A program made the position numbers and the translations under genes. The notes under the pieces were generated by a model. The model saw only the letters and a program-made list of their open reading frames with translations, made no database searches and was not told where the DNA came from. 64,000 nucleotides of DNA, from NCBI RefSeq assembly GCF_000250675.2, contig NC_018681.1, positions 5,332,001-5,396,000 of the forward strand, given 5' to 3'. This DNA is from Nocardia brasiliensis ATCC 700358 (lineage in GTDB: Bacteria > Actinomycetota > Actinomycetes > Mycobacteriales > Mycobacteriaceae). This document shows, piece after piece, positions 17,537-26,018 of this stretch (position 1 is the stretch's first letter; every line of letters starts with the position of its first letter).

Positions 17537-17572
17537 ACGCAAAAACATCTACGCAAAAACGGTTCCATCGAA
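17537..17572 (+). repeat. Left 36-bp inverted repeat
   Basis: Contains two tandem ACGCAAAAAC units followed by GGTTCCATCGAA. It is the inverted partner (35 of 36 identical) of 18391-18426. It lies between the MHS transporter and the secreted-protein gene. Confidence 0.9.
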
Positions 17573-17725
17573 GCTGCTGCATTGAGTAGCGTTCACGGAG
17601 CGGAAACCCATGCTCCACGGATGTGTTCCCGCCACAAAGAGCTGAATCCGGACAATACACAGAGTCCAGCGACGACCTGCTCAAATCTCGCTACCTCGTC
17701 CCAATTTCGCAACCAGGGGAAGAAT

Positions 17726-18220
17726 ATGATTATCCGTCGAAATATTATTGTCAGCCTCCTCGTGATGGCAATAGCACCGATCACCTGCGCGCAGGGCTCG
17801 GCGGGGCCATCGGGCCTGAACCCGATCAATATCACCAAGATCGATCGCGGCGTAAGAGCCTCGAAACCGATTGCCGGCTGCGAATTCGACAACGGCATCT
17901 GCCGGATCGACTCGGGCAGTACCGTGTCGACTACGTACTCCGGGGATGTGAGTATCTCGATCTCCGTGATCAATGCCAAAGCCGGTGCCTCGTACACCGA
18001 GTCGTACACCACAGCGGTTGGCTGCACTTCGGAGACCCTCGAGCCCGGCCAGGTGGTTTTCCAGTTCGCCAGAGGGGACCTAGTGCACTACACACAAATC
18101 CGCGTGGGAGTGACTTTGACAGGCAGTGCCTTCATCCCGAACGGCGCGATCTGCAAAGTCTACAACAAAGGCCAATATTCCCAGAGCTGGTGGGGAACTG
18201 TACTGAATCGAACGAAATAG
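17726..18220 (+). CDS. Small secreted protein, beta-rich, unknown function
   Basis: 164 residues with an N-terminal signal peptide (MIIRRNIIVSLLVMAIAPI, cleavage near CAQGSA). The mature part is rich in Ser/Thr and beta-prone: GSTVSTTYSGDVSISISVI, SYTESYTTAVGCTSETL, GVTLTGSAFIPNG. There are four Cys in the mature part, likely two disulfides. It ends QSWWGTVLNRTK. RBS AGGGGAAG. Codon use and base composition are clearly less GC-rich than the neighbours. The gene sits between the two arms of a 36-bp inverted repeat, so it probably arrived by transfer. Some resemblance to secreted proteins of the actinobacterial lacticin-972/DUF type, not provable here. Confidence 0.75.
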   Translation: MIIRRNIIVSLLVMAIAPITCAQGSAGPSGLNPINITKIDRGVRASKPIAGCEFDNGICRIDSGSTVSTTYSGDVSISISVINAKAGASYTESYTTAVGCTSETLEPGQVVFQFARGDLVHYTQIRVGVTLTGSAFIPNGAICKVYNKGQYSQSWWGTVLNRTK

Positions 18221-18293
18221 CCGACTTACCGTCTCTCGCAGCGGCAATATCGGCAGCGCCTTTCGCAGACTACATTAGTCAGCTGAAATAGGA

Positions 18294-18319
18294 CCGCTGC
18301 GGCGGCGCTGCCGCAGCGG
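18294..18319 (+). terminator. Hairpin downstream of secreted-protein gene
   Basis: 10-bp perfect arms CCGCTGCGGC / GCCGCAGCGG with a 6-nt loop, 73 bp after the stop codon. No clear T-run. Inside the repeat-flanked segment. Confidence 0.55.
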
Positions 18320-18390
18320 CCTCACCTCCTTCTGACGGAATCACTTTACTGATCGTGATCCCGCAAAAGGAGCTTATCGAGCTCGTCCAT

Positions 18391-18426
18391 TTCGATGGAA
18401 CCGTTTTTGCGTAGACGTTTTTGCGT
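18391..18426 (-). repeat. Right 36-bp inverted repeat
   Basis: Reverse complement of 17537-17572 with one mismatch (18416). The two copies delimit an 890-bp segment carrying the secreted-protein gene and its hairpin. Confidence 0.9.
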
Positions 18427-18517
18427 GACGAATGCGGGCGGCGTTCGGCGCCGGCGGCGCCGGTTGCGCTCATGTGCTCGATCGCGGGTGCTCGGTGCGA
18501 GACAGGGTGCGCCGGGG

Positions 18518-19570
18518 TCAGTTTCGATAGGGCGGTCGCGACGGTGACGGATCCGAGGACCGGGACCGGAGCTTCAGTTCCCCCGGTTGTACGTCGAACC
18601 GGGCAGCGAACGATGCTCGGAACCCGCTCAGTGAGCTGTAACCCGTCGAGGTCGCGACATCGACGATCGCCTCGCGGTTTTCCGGATCGGTGAGCCGCTC
18701 ATACGCTCGCTGCAATCGGGTTTCGCGCAGTTGCTCACCGGGCGTGCTCCCGGTGGCGGTTTTCATCGCTATCTCGAGCTGCCGTCGTGAGCATCCGAGG
18801 CTGTCTGCCAGAGTCTGCACGGTCAGGCGCGGGTCGTTGCTGTACAGCTCGATACGCCGACGCGCGTCCGCGGCGATTCTTGCATAGGTGTCCAACTGCG
18901 GTGCTCGCTGCTGGTCGAGCACTCCCGCGACCAGGTCGACAAGGGCTTTACCGATCGTGGCGAACTCTGTCGCGGTCAGCTGCAGACGTTCGGCGGCAAG
19001 GGTGCCCGCCAGCAGCCGAATGGATTTCAGGATGGCGTTCTGCCGATTGATCCTGAGCAGCCCACGGGGTTCGCGCACTGACGGCAGCACATAGGAGGGG
19101 ATGCCAACCAAGTAGCCGTGAGCCCCATCGCCGTGGGATACGCCCATGCCCTGGTCGTAGCGGACGACACCCATCCGGCCCGGCCCCAATTCCACTGCAT
19201 GGTCGTCCTGGTGCAGGGTCACTCGCCCCTCGATGGTGATGTAGAGCCCGGCGGTGTCGTCCCCGCCGGACTCCGCGATTTCGTCGCTGCGCTCGTATAC
19301 GGCCGCACCGGAGACGAACTCGACGAATTCGAGGCAACCCGTGCTGTTCGACCTCGTGGCGACGGCCCGCTGCGTCCAGACCTCGGCCCAGAAGTCTGCC
19401 GGAGAGTCGAATCGCACCTCGAGCCTGCCCCGGTTACGGGCGACGTAGTCACGCCAGAGATCGGTCCGATCGACAGCAGAAAGCTCAGGCCCGAGGCAAG
19501 CCTGCACCACCTCGTAGGGCAAGCTCGGACTACCGCTGTCGGACCACGACACCACCGCCATTGTGCCCAC
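18518..19570 (-). CDS. AraC-family regulator (AraC-binding-like N-terminal domain)
   Basis: 350 residues. The C-terminal AraC HTH pair is clear (LTVQTLADSLGCSRRQLEIAM; TSTGYSSLSGFRASFAARFD). The N-terminal 200 residues match the AraC-binding-like domain of actinobacterial regulators (LWRDYVARNRGRLEVRFDSP, LGPGRMGVVRYDQGMGVSHG). Start at 19570 (GTG/ATG cluster MGTM). No adjacent target is obvious; the MarR gene follows upstream on the same strand. Confidence 0.85.
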   Translation of the reverse strand: MGTMAVVSWSDSGSPSLPYEVVQACLGPELSAVDRTDLWRDYVARNRGRLEVRFDSPADFWAEVWTQRAVATRSNSTGCLEFVEFVSGAAVYERSDEIAESGGDDTAGLYITIEGRVTLHQDDHAVELGPGRMGVVRYDQGMGVSHGDGAHGYLVGIPSYVLPSVREPRGLLRINRQNAILKSIRLLAGTLAAERLQLTATEFATIGKALVDLVAGVLDQQRAPQLDTYARIAADARRRIELYSNDPRLTVQTLADSLGCSRRQLEIAMKTATGSTPGEQLRETRLQRAYERLTDPENREAIVDVATSTGYSSLSGFRASFAARFDVQPGELKLRSRSSDPSPSRPPYRN

Positions 19571-19697
19571 CCCATTCTCCGCGCAACACTGTCTCCAGCT
19601 CGACCCGTCCAGTAATCGTAAGCGACACAGACGATCTCACGCAGAGATCACAGCCGAGTTGTCGGCTCTGGGCCAGAAACCCAGCGCCCGCGCGAAC

Positions 19698-20207
19698 TCA
19701 ACGCTCCGGCGCGAGAGCGCTGTAATAGTGGCGCATGGCCTCGATCACGGAGTCCAGTACTTTGTGCGCGGCGGACAATTCCGTATCCGTCATGCCGGTC
19801 ATGGCGGAGCTGATGTGATTGCTCACCGGTGTGAAGAATTCGCGGGCGACCCGCATCCCGTGCTCGTCGTAGCGCAGGATCACCTTGCGACGGTCGGCGG
19901 CGTCGGTTTCCCGTCGGATATGCCCGGAAGCGATCATTCGCTCGACCAGATAAGTCACTGCCGCCGAGGTGACGCCGAGCATGCCGCCGAGCTGTCCCGC
20001 GGTGAGCGGTTTGCCTTCCATGTCGGCGACGGCGATGAGCAGCAGGGCACGAAAATCATTGGGCCGCAGGTCGTTCGACCGAGCGAAGACATGGCCGATC
20101 TCCTCGGAGACCGCGGTCAGCGCACGAATGTCGAGGGCGATCGCCTGCTCCAGCTCCGCACGCGCTCCCCCCGGGCGTGGATCTCTCGTCGGCTCGTCGT
20201 TGTCCAT
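19698..20207 (-). CDS. MarR-family regulator
   Basis: 169 residues with a MarR winged helix (RPNDFRALLLIAVADMEG, LTAGQLGGMLGVTSAAVTYL, wing residues DAADRRKVILR). The DxRxxR signature of the wing is present as DAADRRK. It lies just downstream of the carotenoid operon on the same strand (63-bp gap), so read-through from that operon is possible. Confidence 0.88.
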   Translation of the reverse strand: MDNDEPTRDPRPGGARAELEQAIALDIRALTAVSEEIGHVFARSNDLRPNDFRALLLIAVADMEGKPLTAGQLGGMLGVTSAAVTYLVERMIASGHIRRETDAADRRKVILRYDEHGMRVAREFFTPVSNHISSAMTGMTDTELSAAHKVLDSVIEAMRHYYSALAPER

Positions 20208-20270
20208 GATCCGGGTAGCTTAACCTGGTACGCCCGTCCACTTGCGTGACCGGTCCCGTGGTTTCCGGCC

Positions 20271-21251
20271 TCACCGCGGACGGCTGCGCAGGTGGTAGCG
20301 GCGTTCGGCGTAGACGAGGTCATCACGCCACAGCCGATCGGCCGCATACCGCATCATCGGACGCAACAGCGGTAGCACCGGTCTGACATGGCGGAAGCCC
20401 TGGCGCTCGGAGTATGCGATCACGGCCTCGACGACAGCGGTCCGGGCGCGGCCGTCCGGGCCCGGACCCATTGGGGTGGCGTGGGTTTCGACGACACTGC
20501 CGGTACCTTCGCCGGAGACGATCCGCATGACGATGGTGCGCGGGTCCGGACAGGTGAATTCCGCCTCGACCGGCACGCCGAGACGACGCGTCACCCGGAA
20601 GGTCACCGTCAGCAGGAACCGGTGATTGTCGTCGGTGATGCCGTGGCGTGGCGGTGTCTGCGTCACCTCCAAACGGGCGAAAGAGTACGGATGGAACCAT
20701 GATCCGTGCCAGGGATCGAGTCGGTTGGCGATGATGTCGCGCGGTTCGCAGCTGCCGACCAGGCGGGTCACCGCGTGTACGGTCGCATCGGCCGGTCGAG
20801 CGCCGAGAATCGGTGCGGCGGTGGGCTCTTCGCCACCGACCGCGTCCAGGCGAACCCAGGCGAGCACCCCGTCGTCGTGGCCGGGATACGGGCACCATCG
20901 CGACGGGCCCTGCGCGCCGACCCGCAGGCCGTGCCATCGGCAGATCAGCGTGGCGTCTTCGATCTGCGCGGTCGCGAGATCGGCCCCCAGGTGCGGGCAC
21001 GCCCCGGGACCGACGTGCAGGCTGCCGCTGCGATCGCGCCACGCGACGATCTCCACGCCGGCGACCGTTGTGGCGAACGGCCGATCCTGGCGGATCTCCC
21101 GGCTCCCGGCGATGACGTACCAGTTACCCGACGGCCGGCCCTGGGACCAGCGCAGCGCCGCCGCGATCAGTGCCGGATCGGCGTCGGCGTAGGTGGGACG
21201 TTGCCGCGACCACTTCTCCGGCGAGAACCGTTGCAGCGGAATCTTGTTCAT
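20271..21251 (-). CDS. Rieske [2Fe-2S] protein, last gene of the carotenoid operon
   Basis: 326 residues. Rieske motifs: CPHLGADL (CxH) and CRWHG (CxxH), at about residues 86-88 and 106-109. The C-terminal domain of about 180 residues (NRLDPWHGSWFHPYSFARLE with LDPWH) is not a typical ring-hydroxylating mononuclear-iron domain, though the His/Asp-rich DPWHGSWFHPY could bind metal. The ATG at 21251 overlaps the crtU stop (ATGA). Similar proteins (I recall a DUF5914 label) occur in actinobacterial carotenoid clusters. Role likely oxidative tailoring, for instance hydroxylation that would create the site for the glycosyltransferase; this is inference. Confidence 0.8.
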   Translation of the reverse strand: MNKIPLQRFSPEKWSRQRPTYADADPALIAAALRWSQGRPSGNWYVIAGSREIRQDRPFATTVAGVEIVAWRDRSGSLHVGPGACPHLGADLATAQIEDATLICRWHGLRVGAQGPSRWCPYPGHDDGVLAWVRLDAVGGEEPTAAPILGARPADATVHAVTRLVGSCEPRDIIANRLDPWHGSWFHPYSFARLEVTQTPPRHGITDDNHRFLLTVTFRVTRRLGVPVEAEFTCPDPRTIVMRIVSGEGTGSVVETHATPMGPGPDGRARTAVVEAVIAYSERQGFRHVRPVLPLLRPMMRYAADRLWRDDLVYAERRYHLRSRPR

Positions 21252-22831
21252 CGAGTAGTCCTTCCGCGGCCGGCCAACGAGCGCAATACCGCCGAGCGCC
21301 CCTGCCCCGGTACCGTCTGCAACCGGTGCCCCGCACCACCCCACCGGCTCAGCAGCGCGTTCGCCGCGAGCCAGCCGGTGGTCGCGGCTCGTTCCATCAG
21401 CGCGACCGGTAGGTCGACGCGGATGCCGTCACCGGCGAGCACGAGTCCGGGTTGCGGTGTCCGCACTCCGGGCCTGCGCGCGAAGTCGCCAGGCGCGAAT
21501 CGAGGGCAGTCCTCGCGCCACAACATGGTTTCGCCGACGATTCGGGCGTCGGCGGTTTCGGGGTAGATCTCGTGTAGCCGTGCGAGCAGCCGACGGCGCA
21601 CCTGCTCGGCCTGTCCGTCCGGCGGCGGCCCGTCCGCTACCGCATAGGCGTGCAGTTCGAGGACGCTGCCGCCGTGTTCGCGAGCCCAGTCGGACGCCTG
21701 GCGTTCGTAGGTGTGCACGACGCTGATGTTGTCCAGCGGGTCCATCCCGCCGGTCCCCAGGAATCCGGGCCGATCCGCGCGCACCGGCCGGTCCAGCCAC
21801 AGACGATAGACGGCGAAGCTCGGCGCTGTCGCCAAATCCGCTATGTCAGACCGCCATTCGGCGGTGCCGAGCGTCGGCGACGCGGCCACGATGCGACGCA
21901 GGCCGGCGCTATCGGCCGCCAGCACCACCGCGTCGGCCGAGATCGTCGCGGCGGCATCGTCGATGACGATGAAACTGCCGCCGGTGGTTTCGATCCGATC
22001 CACCGCGACGCCCGGGTGGAACCGGACGCTGCCCGGAACATCGGGTGCGGTGAGGTATTCCCGCAACGGCGTCCACAGGCTCACGTCGAAATTGTCGGCC
22101 GCGACGTCGAATACCAGTCCCTCGCTGGAGCCGAGGAAATAGATGTGGAACATCGTCGCCAGTTCCGCGGCCGACATGTGCCGGGGTTCGACGAAGAAGC
22201 TGCGCGAGAACACTTCGAAGGCCAAGTGCCGGGCCGCTTCCGGGAAGTTGATCTCGCGCAGGAAGGTTTCCGCGTCGAGGTGGTCGAGCAGCTCGTAGAT
22301 ACCTGGTACCGAGACCGTGGCCAACGGCGCTGCCGCGCGCGCGTCGAGCCGGATCAGATCACGTAACCGGAAGGTGGGGCTGCGCAGCGCGAAGGCGAGC
22401 GCGTTCCACGGTGGCGTGCGGGGCAGACCGCGGAAACTGTCCAGGCGGCCGTGGCCGTCGATCAGCGGATAGTCGTCCAGTCTGCGCAGCCTGCCGAGCT
22501 GTGGATCGCTGCGCGACAACAACTTCCGCAAGTTGTAATACTGCGCGAAGAAGGCGTGGAAGCCGCGGTTCATGGCGACCGGCGTGCCGTCGGGGAGCTG
22601 CTGCGTCCAGCCGCCCACTCGCCCACCCAGATGATGCTCCCGCTCGACGACCTCGACGTCGACACCGCGCTCGGCCAAGCCGGTCGCGGCGGCCAACCCC
22701 GCGATGCCCGCGCCTACGACGACCGCCCTGGGCCGTATTCCCCCGCGGCCGAGATCGGCCAGGCCCGGCGCCGCGGGATAGCGCACCCGGCGCGAATCGC
22801 GCCCGATTTCGGTGACGGGTACGTCTGTCAT
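21248..22831 (-). CDS. crtU: Carotenoid phi-ring desaturase/methyltransferase (isorenieratene synthase type)
   Basis: 527 residues, FAD-dependent. It has a dinucleotide-binding motif (AVVVGAGIAGLAAATGLAER, residues about 36-55), the amine-oxidase-like GRVGGW and the FHAFFAQYYNLRKLL segment characteristic of CrtU. The C-terminal FAD motif is GLVLAGDGIRVDLPVALMERA. The family converts the beta-ionone rings of beta-carotene to aromatic phi rings, giving isorenieratene. ATG at 22831 overlaps the crtYd stop. The position after crtYc/crtYd matches the pathway order. Confidence 0.85.
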   Translation of the reverse strand: MTDVPVTEIGRDSRRVRYPAAPGLADLGRGGIRPRAVVVGAGIAGLAAATGLAERGVDVEVVEREHHLGGRVGGWTQQLPDGTPVAMNRGFHAFFAQYYNLRKLLSRSDPQLGRLRRLDDYPLIDGHGRLDSFRGLPRTPPWNALAFALRSPTFRLRDLIRLDARAAAPLATVSVPGIYELLDHLDAETFLREINFPEAARHLAFEVFSRSFFVEPRHMSAAELATMFHIYFLGSSEGLVFDVAADNFDVSLWTPLREYLTAPDVPGSVRFHPGVAVDRIETTGGSFIVIDDAAATISADAVVLAADSAGLRRIVAASPTLGTAEWRSDIADLATAPSFAVYRLWLDRPVRADRPGFLGTGGMDPLDNISVVHTYERQASDWAREHGGSVLELHAYAVADGPPPDGQAEQVRRRLLARLHEIYPETADARIVGETMLWREDCPRFAPGDFARRPGVRTPQPGLVLAGDGIRVDLPVALMERAATTGWLAANALLSRWGGAGHRLQTVPGQGRSAVLRSLAGRGRTTR

Positions 22832-23160
22832 CGTCGAGGTTCCTCCTGTCGCTGCCGCGTCCGCTCCCAGCCGAGCAGCACCGCGGTCACCAGCGCGAAC
22901 CCGAAGAGAAAGTCCTCCACCGGGATGTCCAGCGGAAAGCGAAGTCCGAGAATATGCTTCGGGTCGTAGCTGACGATGGGAGCGTGCAGCTTGGTCAGCC
23001 AGCCGTCGACCGGGATCTGGAAGGCGAGCACGATCACCATCGACAGCCAGTAGGCCGGACGGCGAAACAGCCCGGTGCGCAGCCATTTCCACTCCAGTAC
23101 GCAGACGACGGCGACCGCCGCGACGGCGGGCAGCGTGTAGCCGATGCCACCGAAGTTCAC
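22828..23160 (-). CDS. crtYd: Lycopene beta-cyclase subunit (CrtYd)
   Basis: 110 residues with three membrane helices; signature FPLDIPVEDFLFGFALVTAV (PxE(D/E) motif shared by both halves of the heterodimeric cyclase). GTG at 23160 overlaps the CrtYc stop (GTGA). It works with CrtYc as the two-subunit membrane lycopene cyclase known from Brevibacterium, Mycobacterium and Rhodococcus. Confidence 0.88.
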   Translation of the reverse strand: MNFGGIGYTLPAVAAVAVVCVLEWKWLRTGLFRRPAYWLSMVIVLAFQIPVDGWLTKLHAPIVSYDPKHILGLRFPLDIPVEDFLFGFALVTAVLLGWERTRQRQEEPRR

Positions 23161-23495
23161 CGCTCGGCCCGCTTCCGGCGCAACGTCGCGGCGGTGCGCA
23201 ACAGCCGCTCGACCGCTACGAAGGTCAGTAGCCCGCACAGCGGTACCACCACGAAGAACAGGAGTTCCTCCAGCGGTAGCCCGCCCGGCAACCGGACTCC
23301 GACCACGTAGCGCGGGTTGAAACTCCACACGCCGGCGGCGATCGCGACGAGATCCCAGAGGACGAACGCCGCGACCGGCACGAGGGCGCCGAGCAGCAGT
23401 CGAGGCCTGCGATACACGCCCTGGCCGACGAATTCCAGTGGGACCGTCAGCAGTACACACGCGAGCAGGACGAGGAGATAATGCCATCGATCCAC
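23157..23495 (-). CDS. crtYc: Lycopene beta-cyclase subunit (CrtYc)
   Basis: 112 residues, three membrane helices, first half of the heterodimeric lycopene cyclase. Signature RLPGGLPLEELLFFVVVPLCG (the PLEE motif) and an N-terminal MDRWHYLLVLLACVLLTVP helix. It follows crtB by 9 bp and overlaps crtYd. Confidence 0.88.
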   Translation of the reverse strand: MDRWHYLLVLLACVLLTVPLEFVGQGVYRRPRLLLGALVPVAAFVLWDLVAIAAGVWSFNPRYVVGVRLPGGLPLEELLFFVVVPLCGLLTFVAVERLLRTAATLRRKRAER

Positions 23496-23504
23496 GCGCC
23501 CTCC

Positions 23505-24491
23505 TCAGCGATCCTCATCGGCGGTGCCACGCACCGGTGCGGGCACCGAAACCGGTACAGGCCGTGCGTCATTGCGCCGACGGACCCACCATGCTTCGAC
23601 CGCACCGGATACGCCGACGCGCAGCCGCGTCCCGGTGCCGACCCGCGCCCGATGGCCGAAGACTTCGAAGTCGCGCTGCTCGATGCGATCGAGAATGCGC
23701 GCGTAGAGCGTCAGTGCCGTCGCTACGCAGGGCCGGGATCGCGGCGCCAGCGCCTCGATCCCGGCGCGGGCGTAGTCGTAGATCCCCCGGGTGACCTCGT
23801 GTTGTGCGGCCAATGCGGCACGGACCCGCGGCTCGGCTTTGCGATTCCTGCTACACCACAGCAGCAGTTCCCGATCGACGCCGTGCGCGGCGAGCTCATC
23901 GGCGGGCAGGTACACGCGGTCGCGAGCCAGATCCTCGTCGATATCGCGCAGAAAGTTGGTGAGCTGGAACGCTTTACCCAAGGCCGCCGCGTACGGTGCG
24001 GCCTGAGCCACCGACGTCGCGGTCCCGAGCACCGGCAGCAGCTGCAGTCCGATCACCTCGGCCGAACCGTAGACATAGTCGTCGAGTTCGGACCGGTTCG
24101 CGTAGTCGGTCACCGACAGGTCCATCCGCATCGAGGCGAGGAACGCGTCGAAGAGATGCCCAGGGATTCGATAGCGCTCGGCGGTGTGCAGCACCGCGGC
24201 GAGCACCGGGTCGCCGTCTGCGTCGCCGGACTCGAATTGCTGTGCCAGCGCACCTAATCGGCCAGCGCGCTCGGGCACGGTGAGCAACGGATCGAAGCCG
24301 TCGAGGATATCGTCCGCCCGCCGTGCGAACCCGTACAGGGCGTGTACCGCGGGTCGCTGATCCGGCGCGAGCAACCGTGTCGCGAGGAAGAAGGTCTTGC
24401 CGTGTCTGGCGTTGAGCGCCCGGCATTCTCGGTAGGACCGGCGCAGGGCCGGATCGCTGATCCCCGCGGCGTCGAGTTCGGCGCGCGTCAT
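23505..24491 (-). CDS. crtB: Phytoene synthase
   Basis: 328 residues. It condenses two GGPP to phytoene. Both Asp-rich motifs are visible: DDILDGFD after YGFARRA, and the second QLTNFLRDIDEDLARDRVYLP. The HGKTFFLATRLLAP N-terminal segment and VIGLQLLPVLG are also family-typical. ATG at 24491 overlaps the crtI stop (ATGA). Confidence 0.93.
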   Translation of the reverse strand: MTRAELDAAGISDPALRRSYRECRALNARHGKTFFLATRLLAPDQRPAVHALYGFARRADDILDGFDPLLTVPERAGRLGALAQQFESGDADGDPVLAAVLHTAERYRIPGHLFDAFLASMRMDLSVTDYANRSELDDYVYGSAEVIGLQLLPVLGTATSVAQAAPYAAALGKAFQLTNFLRDIDEDLARDRVYLPADELAAHGVDRELLLWCSRNRKAEPRVRAALAAQHEVTRGIYDYARAGIEALAPRSRPCVATALTLYARILDRIEQRDFEVFGHRARVGTGTRLRVGVSGAVEAWWVRRRNDARPVPVSVPAPVRGTADEDR

Positions 24492-26008
24492 CGGACCTGC
24501 CGATCCGCGAAGGCGGCCTGCCCGGCCTCGCTCCATGTGCCGGTGACCCGATCCGCGGCCAGGCGGCCGGAGATCAGCACCGGCGGTATCCCGACGCCCG
24601 GCACCGTGGACCCGCCGGCCAGCACCACGTTCTCGATACCGCGGATCATGTTGGCGGGGCGGAATGGTCCCGTCTGCGCGAAGGTGTGGGCCAGGGCGAA
24701 GGGACTGCCGTCGAGCATGTCCTGACGGGCCCAGTCCGCGGGTGTCACCACCTGCAGCACCTCCGCCCCGCGCAGCGCGTCGGGCCCCAGCCGCCGGCGC
24801 GCGATGGCGAGGATCTGCTCGGCGTACTCCGGACCTGTTCGATCCCAATCTATTTCGCCGCGGGTCAGATTCGGTGCGGGCGCAAGCAGATAACACAGGT
24901 CTCGCCCCGGCGGGGCAAGCGAGGGATCCGCGGCAGTGGGCCGGGTGAGCAGCAGCGAAGGGTCGGACATGACCCGCCCGTCGGCGATGATGTCCCGGAA
25001 GACGCTCTCCCACGCCGCGCCGAACAGCAGTGAATGGTGCGGGATCTCGCTGCCGCGGTCGCAACCGAGGTGCAGGATCACCGCCGAGGGGGCGGCGCGT
25101 ACGGCGATCGGACGTCGCGAACGATGGCCGAGCAAAGCGTGGCTACGGTGCAGTTCTGTGGTCAGGACCACTGCGTCACAAGCTATTTCGTCACTCTGAT
25201 CGGTACGCACGGCGTGCACTCGACCGCCGGATCTGACCAGCTCCGTCACCGACGCGCCATAACGGAACCGCACACCGGCATCGGTTGCTGCCGCTGCCAA
25301 CGCGTCCGGCACCGCACGCATGCCCCCGCGCGGAAAGTACACGCCCGCCATGGTGTCCATGTAGGCGATCACGGCGTACGCCGCCAGCGCGCGCTGAGGG
25401 GCGACGCCGGCGTACAGCGACTGAAAAGTGAAGACGCGCCGCAATTGCGGATCGCTGATGAACTCGGCGACCTTGCGGTCCCACCCGCGGAACCCGCCCA
25501 GGGCGACCAGCCGGGCCAGGGCGGGCGACACCAGCGACAGCGGCGACTCGAAGTTCGATCCGATGAAGCGATCGAACTCCGCCGCGTACAGCCGGGACAG
25601 CCAGTCACGCAGCCTGCGGTATCCCGCGGCTTGGTCGGGTCCGGCGAACGCGCCGACCCGCCGCGTCATCTCCTCGGCGTCGCTGTGCACGTCGAGCGTG
25701 CGGCCATCGGCGAACCGCGCCTGATAGGCGGGAGCCACCGGGATCAGATCCACCCGGTCCGCGGTCTTCTCCCCTACCGCCGCGAAAACGTCATCGAGCA
25801 GGTCCGGCATCGTGAACACGGTCGGGCCGGTGTCGATGCGATAGCCATCGATGTCGAGCCGGCCCATCCGGCCGCCCGGCGTGGCGTCCCGCTCGACCAC
25901 CGTGACCGAACGCCCTCGACCGGCCAGGTGCACGGCGGTCGACAAACCCGCCAGCCCCGCGCCGACGACCACGACATGATCGGTGCGGCCTTTTACGGTG
26001 CGCATCAT
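24488..26008 (-). CDS. crtI: Phytoene desaturase
   Basis: 506 residues, FAD-dependent CrtI type (phytoene to lycopene). N-terminal HVVVVGAGLAGLSTAVHLAG, GGRMGRLDIDGYRIDTGPT, and the C-terminal bacterial-type desaturase signature (NVVLAGGSTVPGVGIPPVLI, SGRLAADRV). Two ATG codons are adjacent (26008 and 26005) after GAGGGAGAG; the second has the better spacing. Overlaps crtB. Confidence 0.93.
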   Translation of the reverse strand: MMRTVKGRTDHVVVVGAGLAGLSTAVHLAGRGRSVTVVERDATPGGRMGRLDIDGYRIDTGPTVFTMPDLLDDVFAAVGEKTADRVDLIPVAPAYQARFADGRTLDVHSDAEEMTRRVGAFAGPDQAAGYRRLRDWLSRLYAAEFDRFIGSNFESPLSLVSPALARLVALGGFRGWDRKVAEFISDPQLRRVFTFQSLYAGVAPQRALAAYAVIAYMDTMAGVYFPRGGMRAVPDALAAAATDAGVRFRYGASVTELVRSGGRVHAVRTDQSDEIACDAVVLTTELHRSHALLGHRSRRPIAVRAAPSAVILHLGCDRGSEIPHHSLLFGAAWESVFRDIIADGRVMSDPSLLLTRPTAADPSLAPPGRDLCYLLAPAPNLTRGEIDWDRTGPEYAEQILAIARRRLGPDALRGAEVLQVVTPADWARQDMLDGSPFALAHTFAQTGPFRPANMIRGIENVVLAGGSTVPGVGIPPVLISGRLAADRVTGTWSEAGQAAFADRQVR

Positions 26009-26018
26009 CTCTCCCTCG

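Noticed and set aside
23481..24257. 258-codon plus-strand frame antisense to crtB
   Set aside because: Shadow of phytoene synthase with no recognisable domain.
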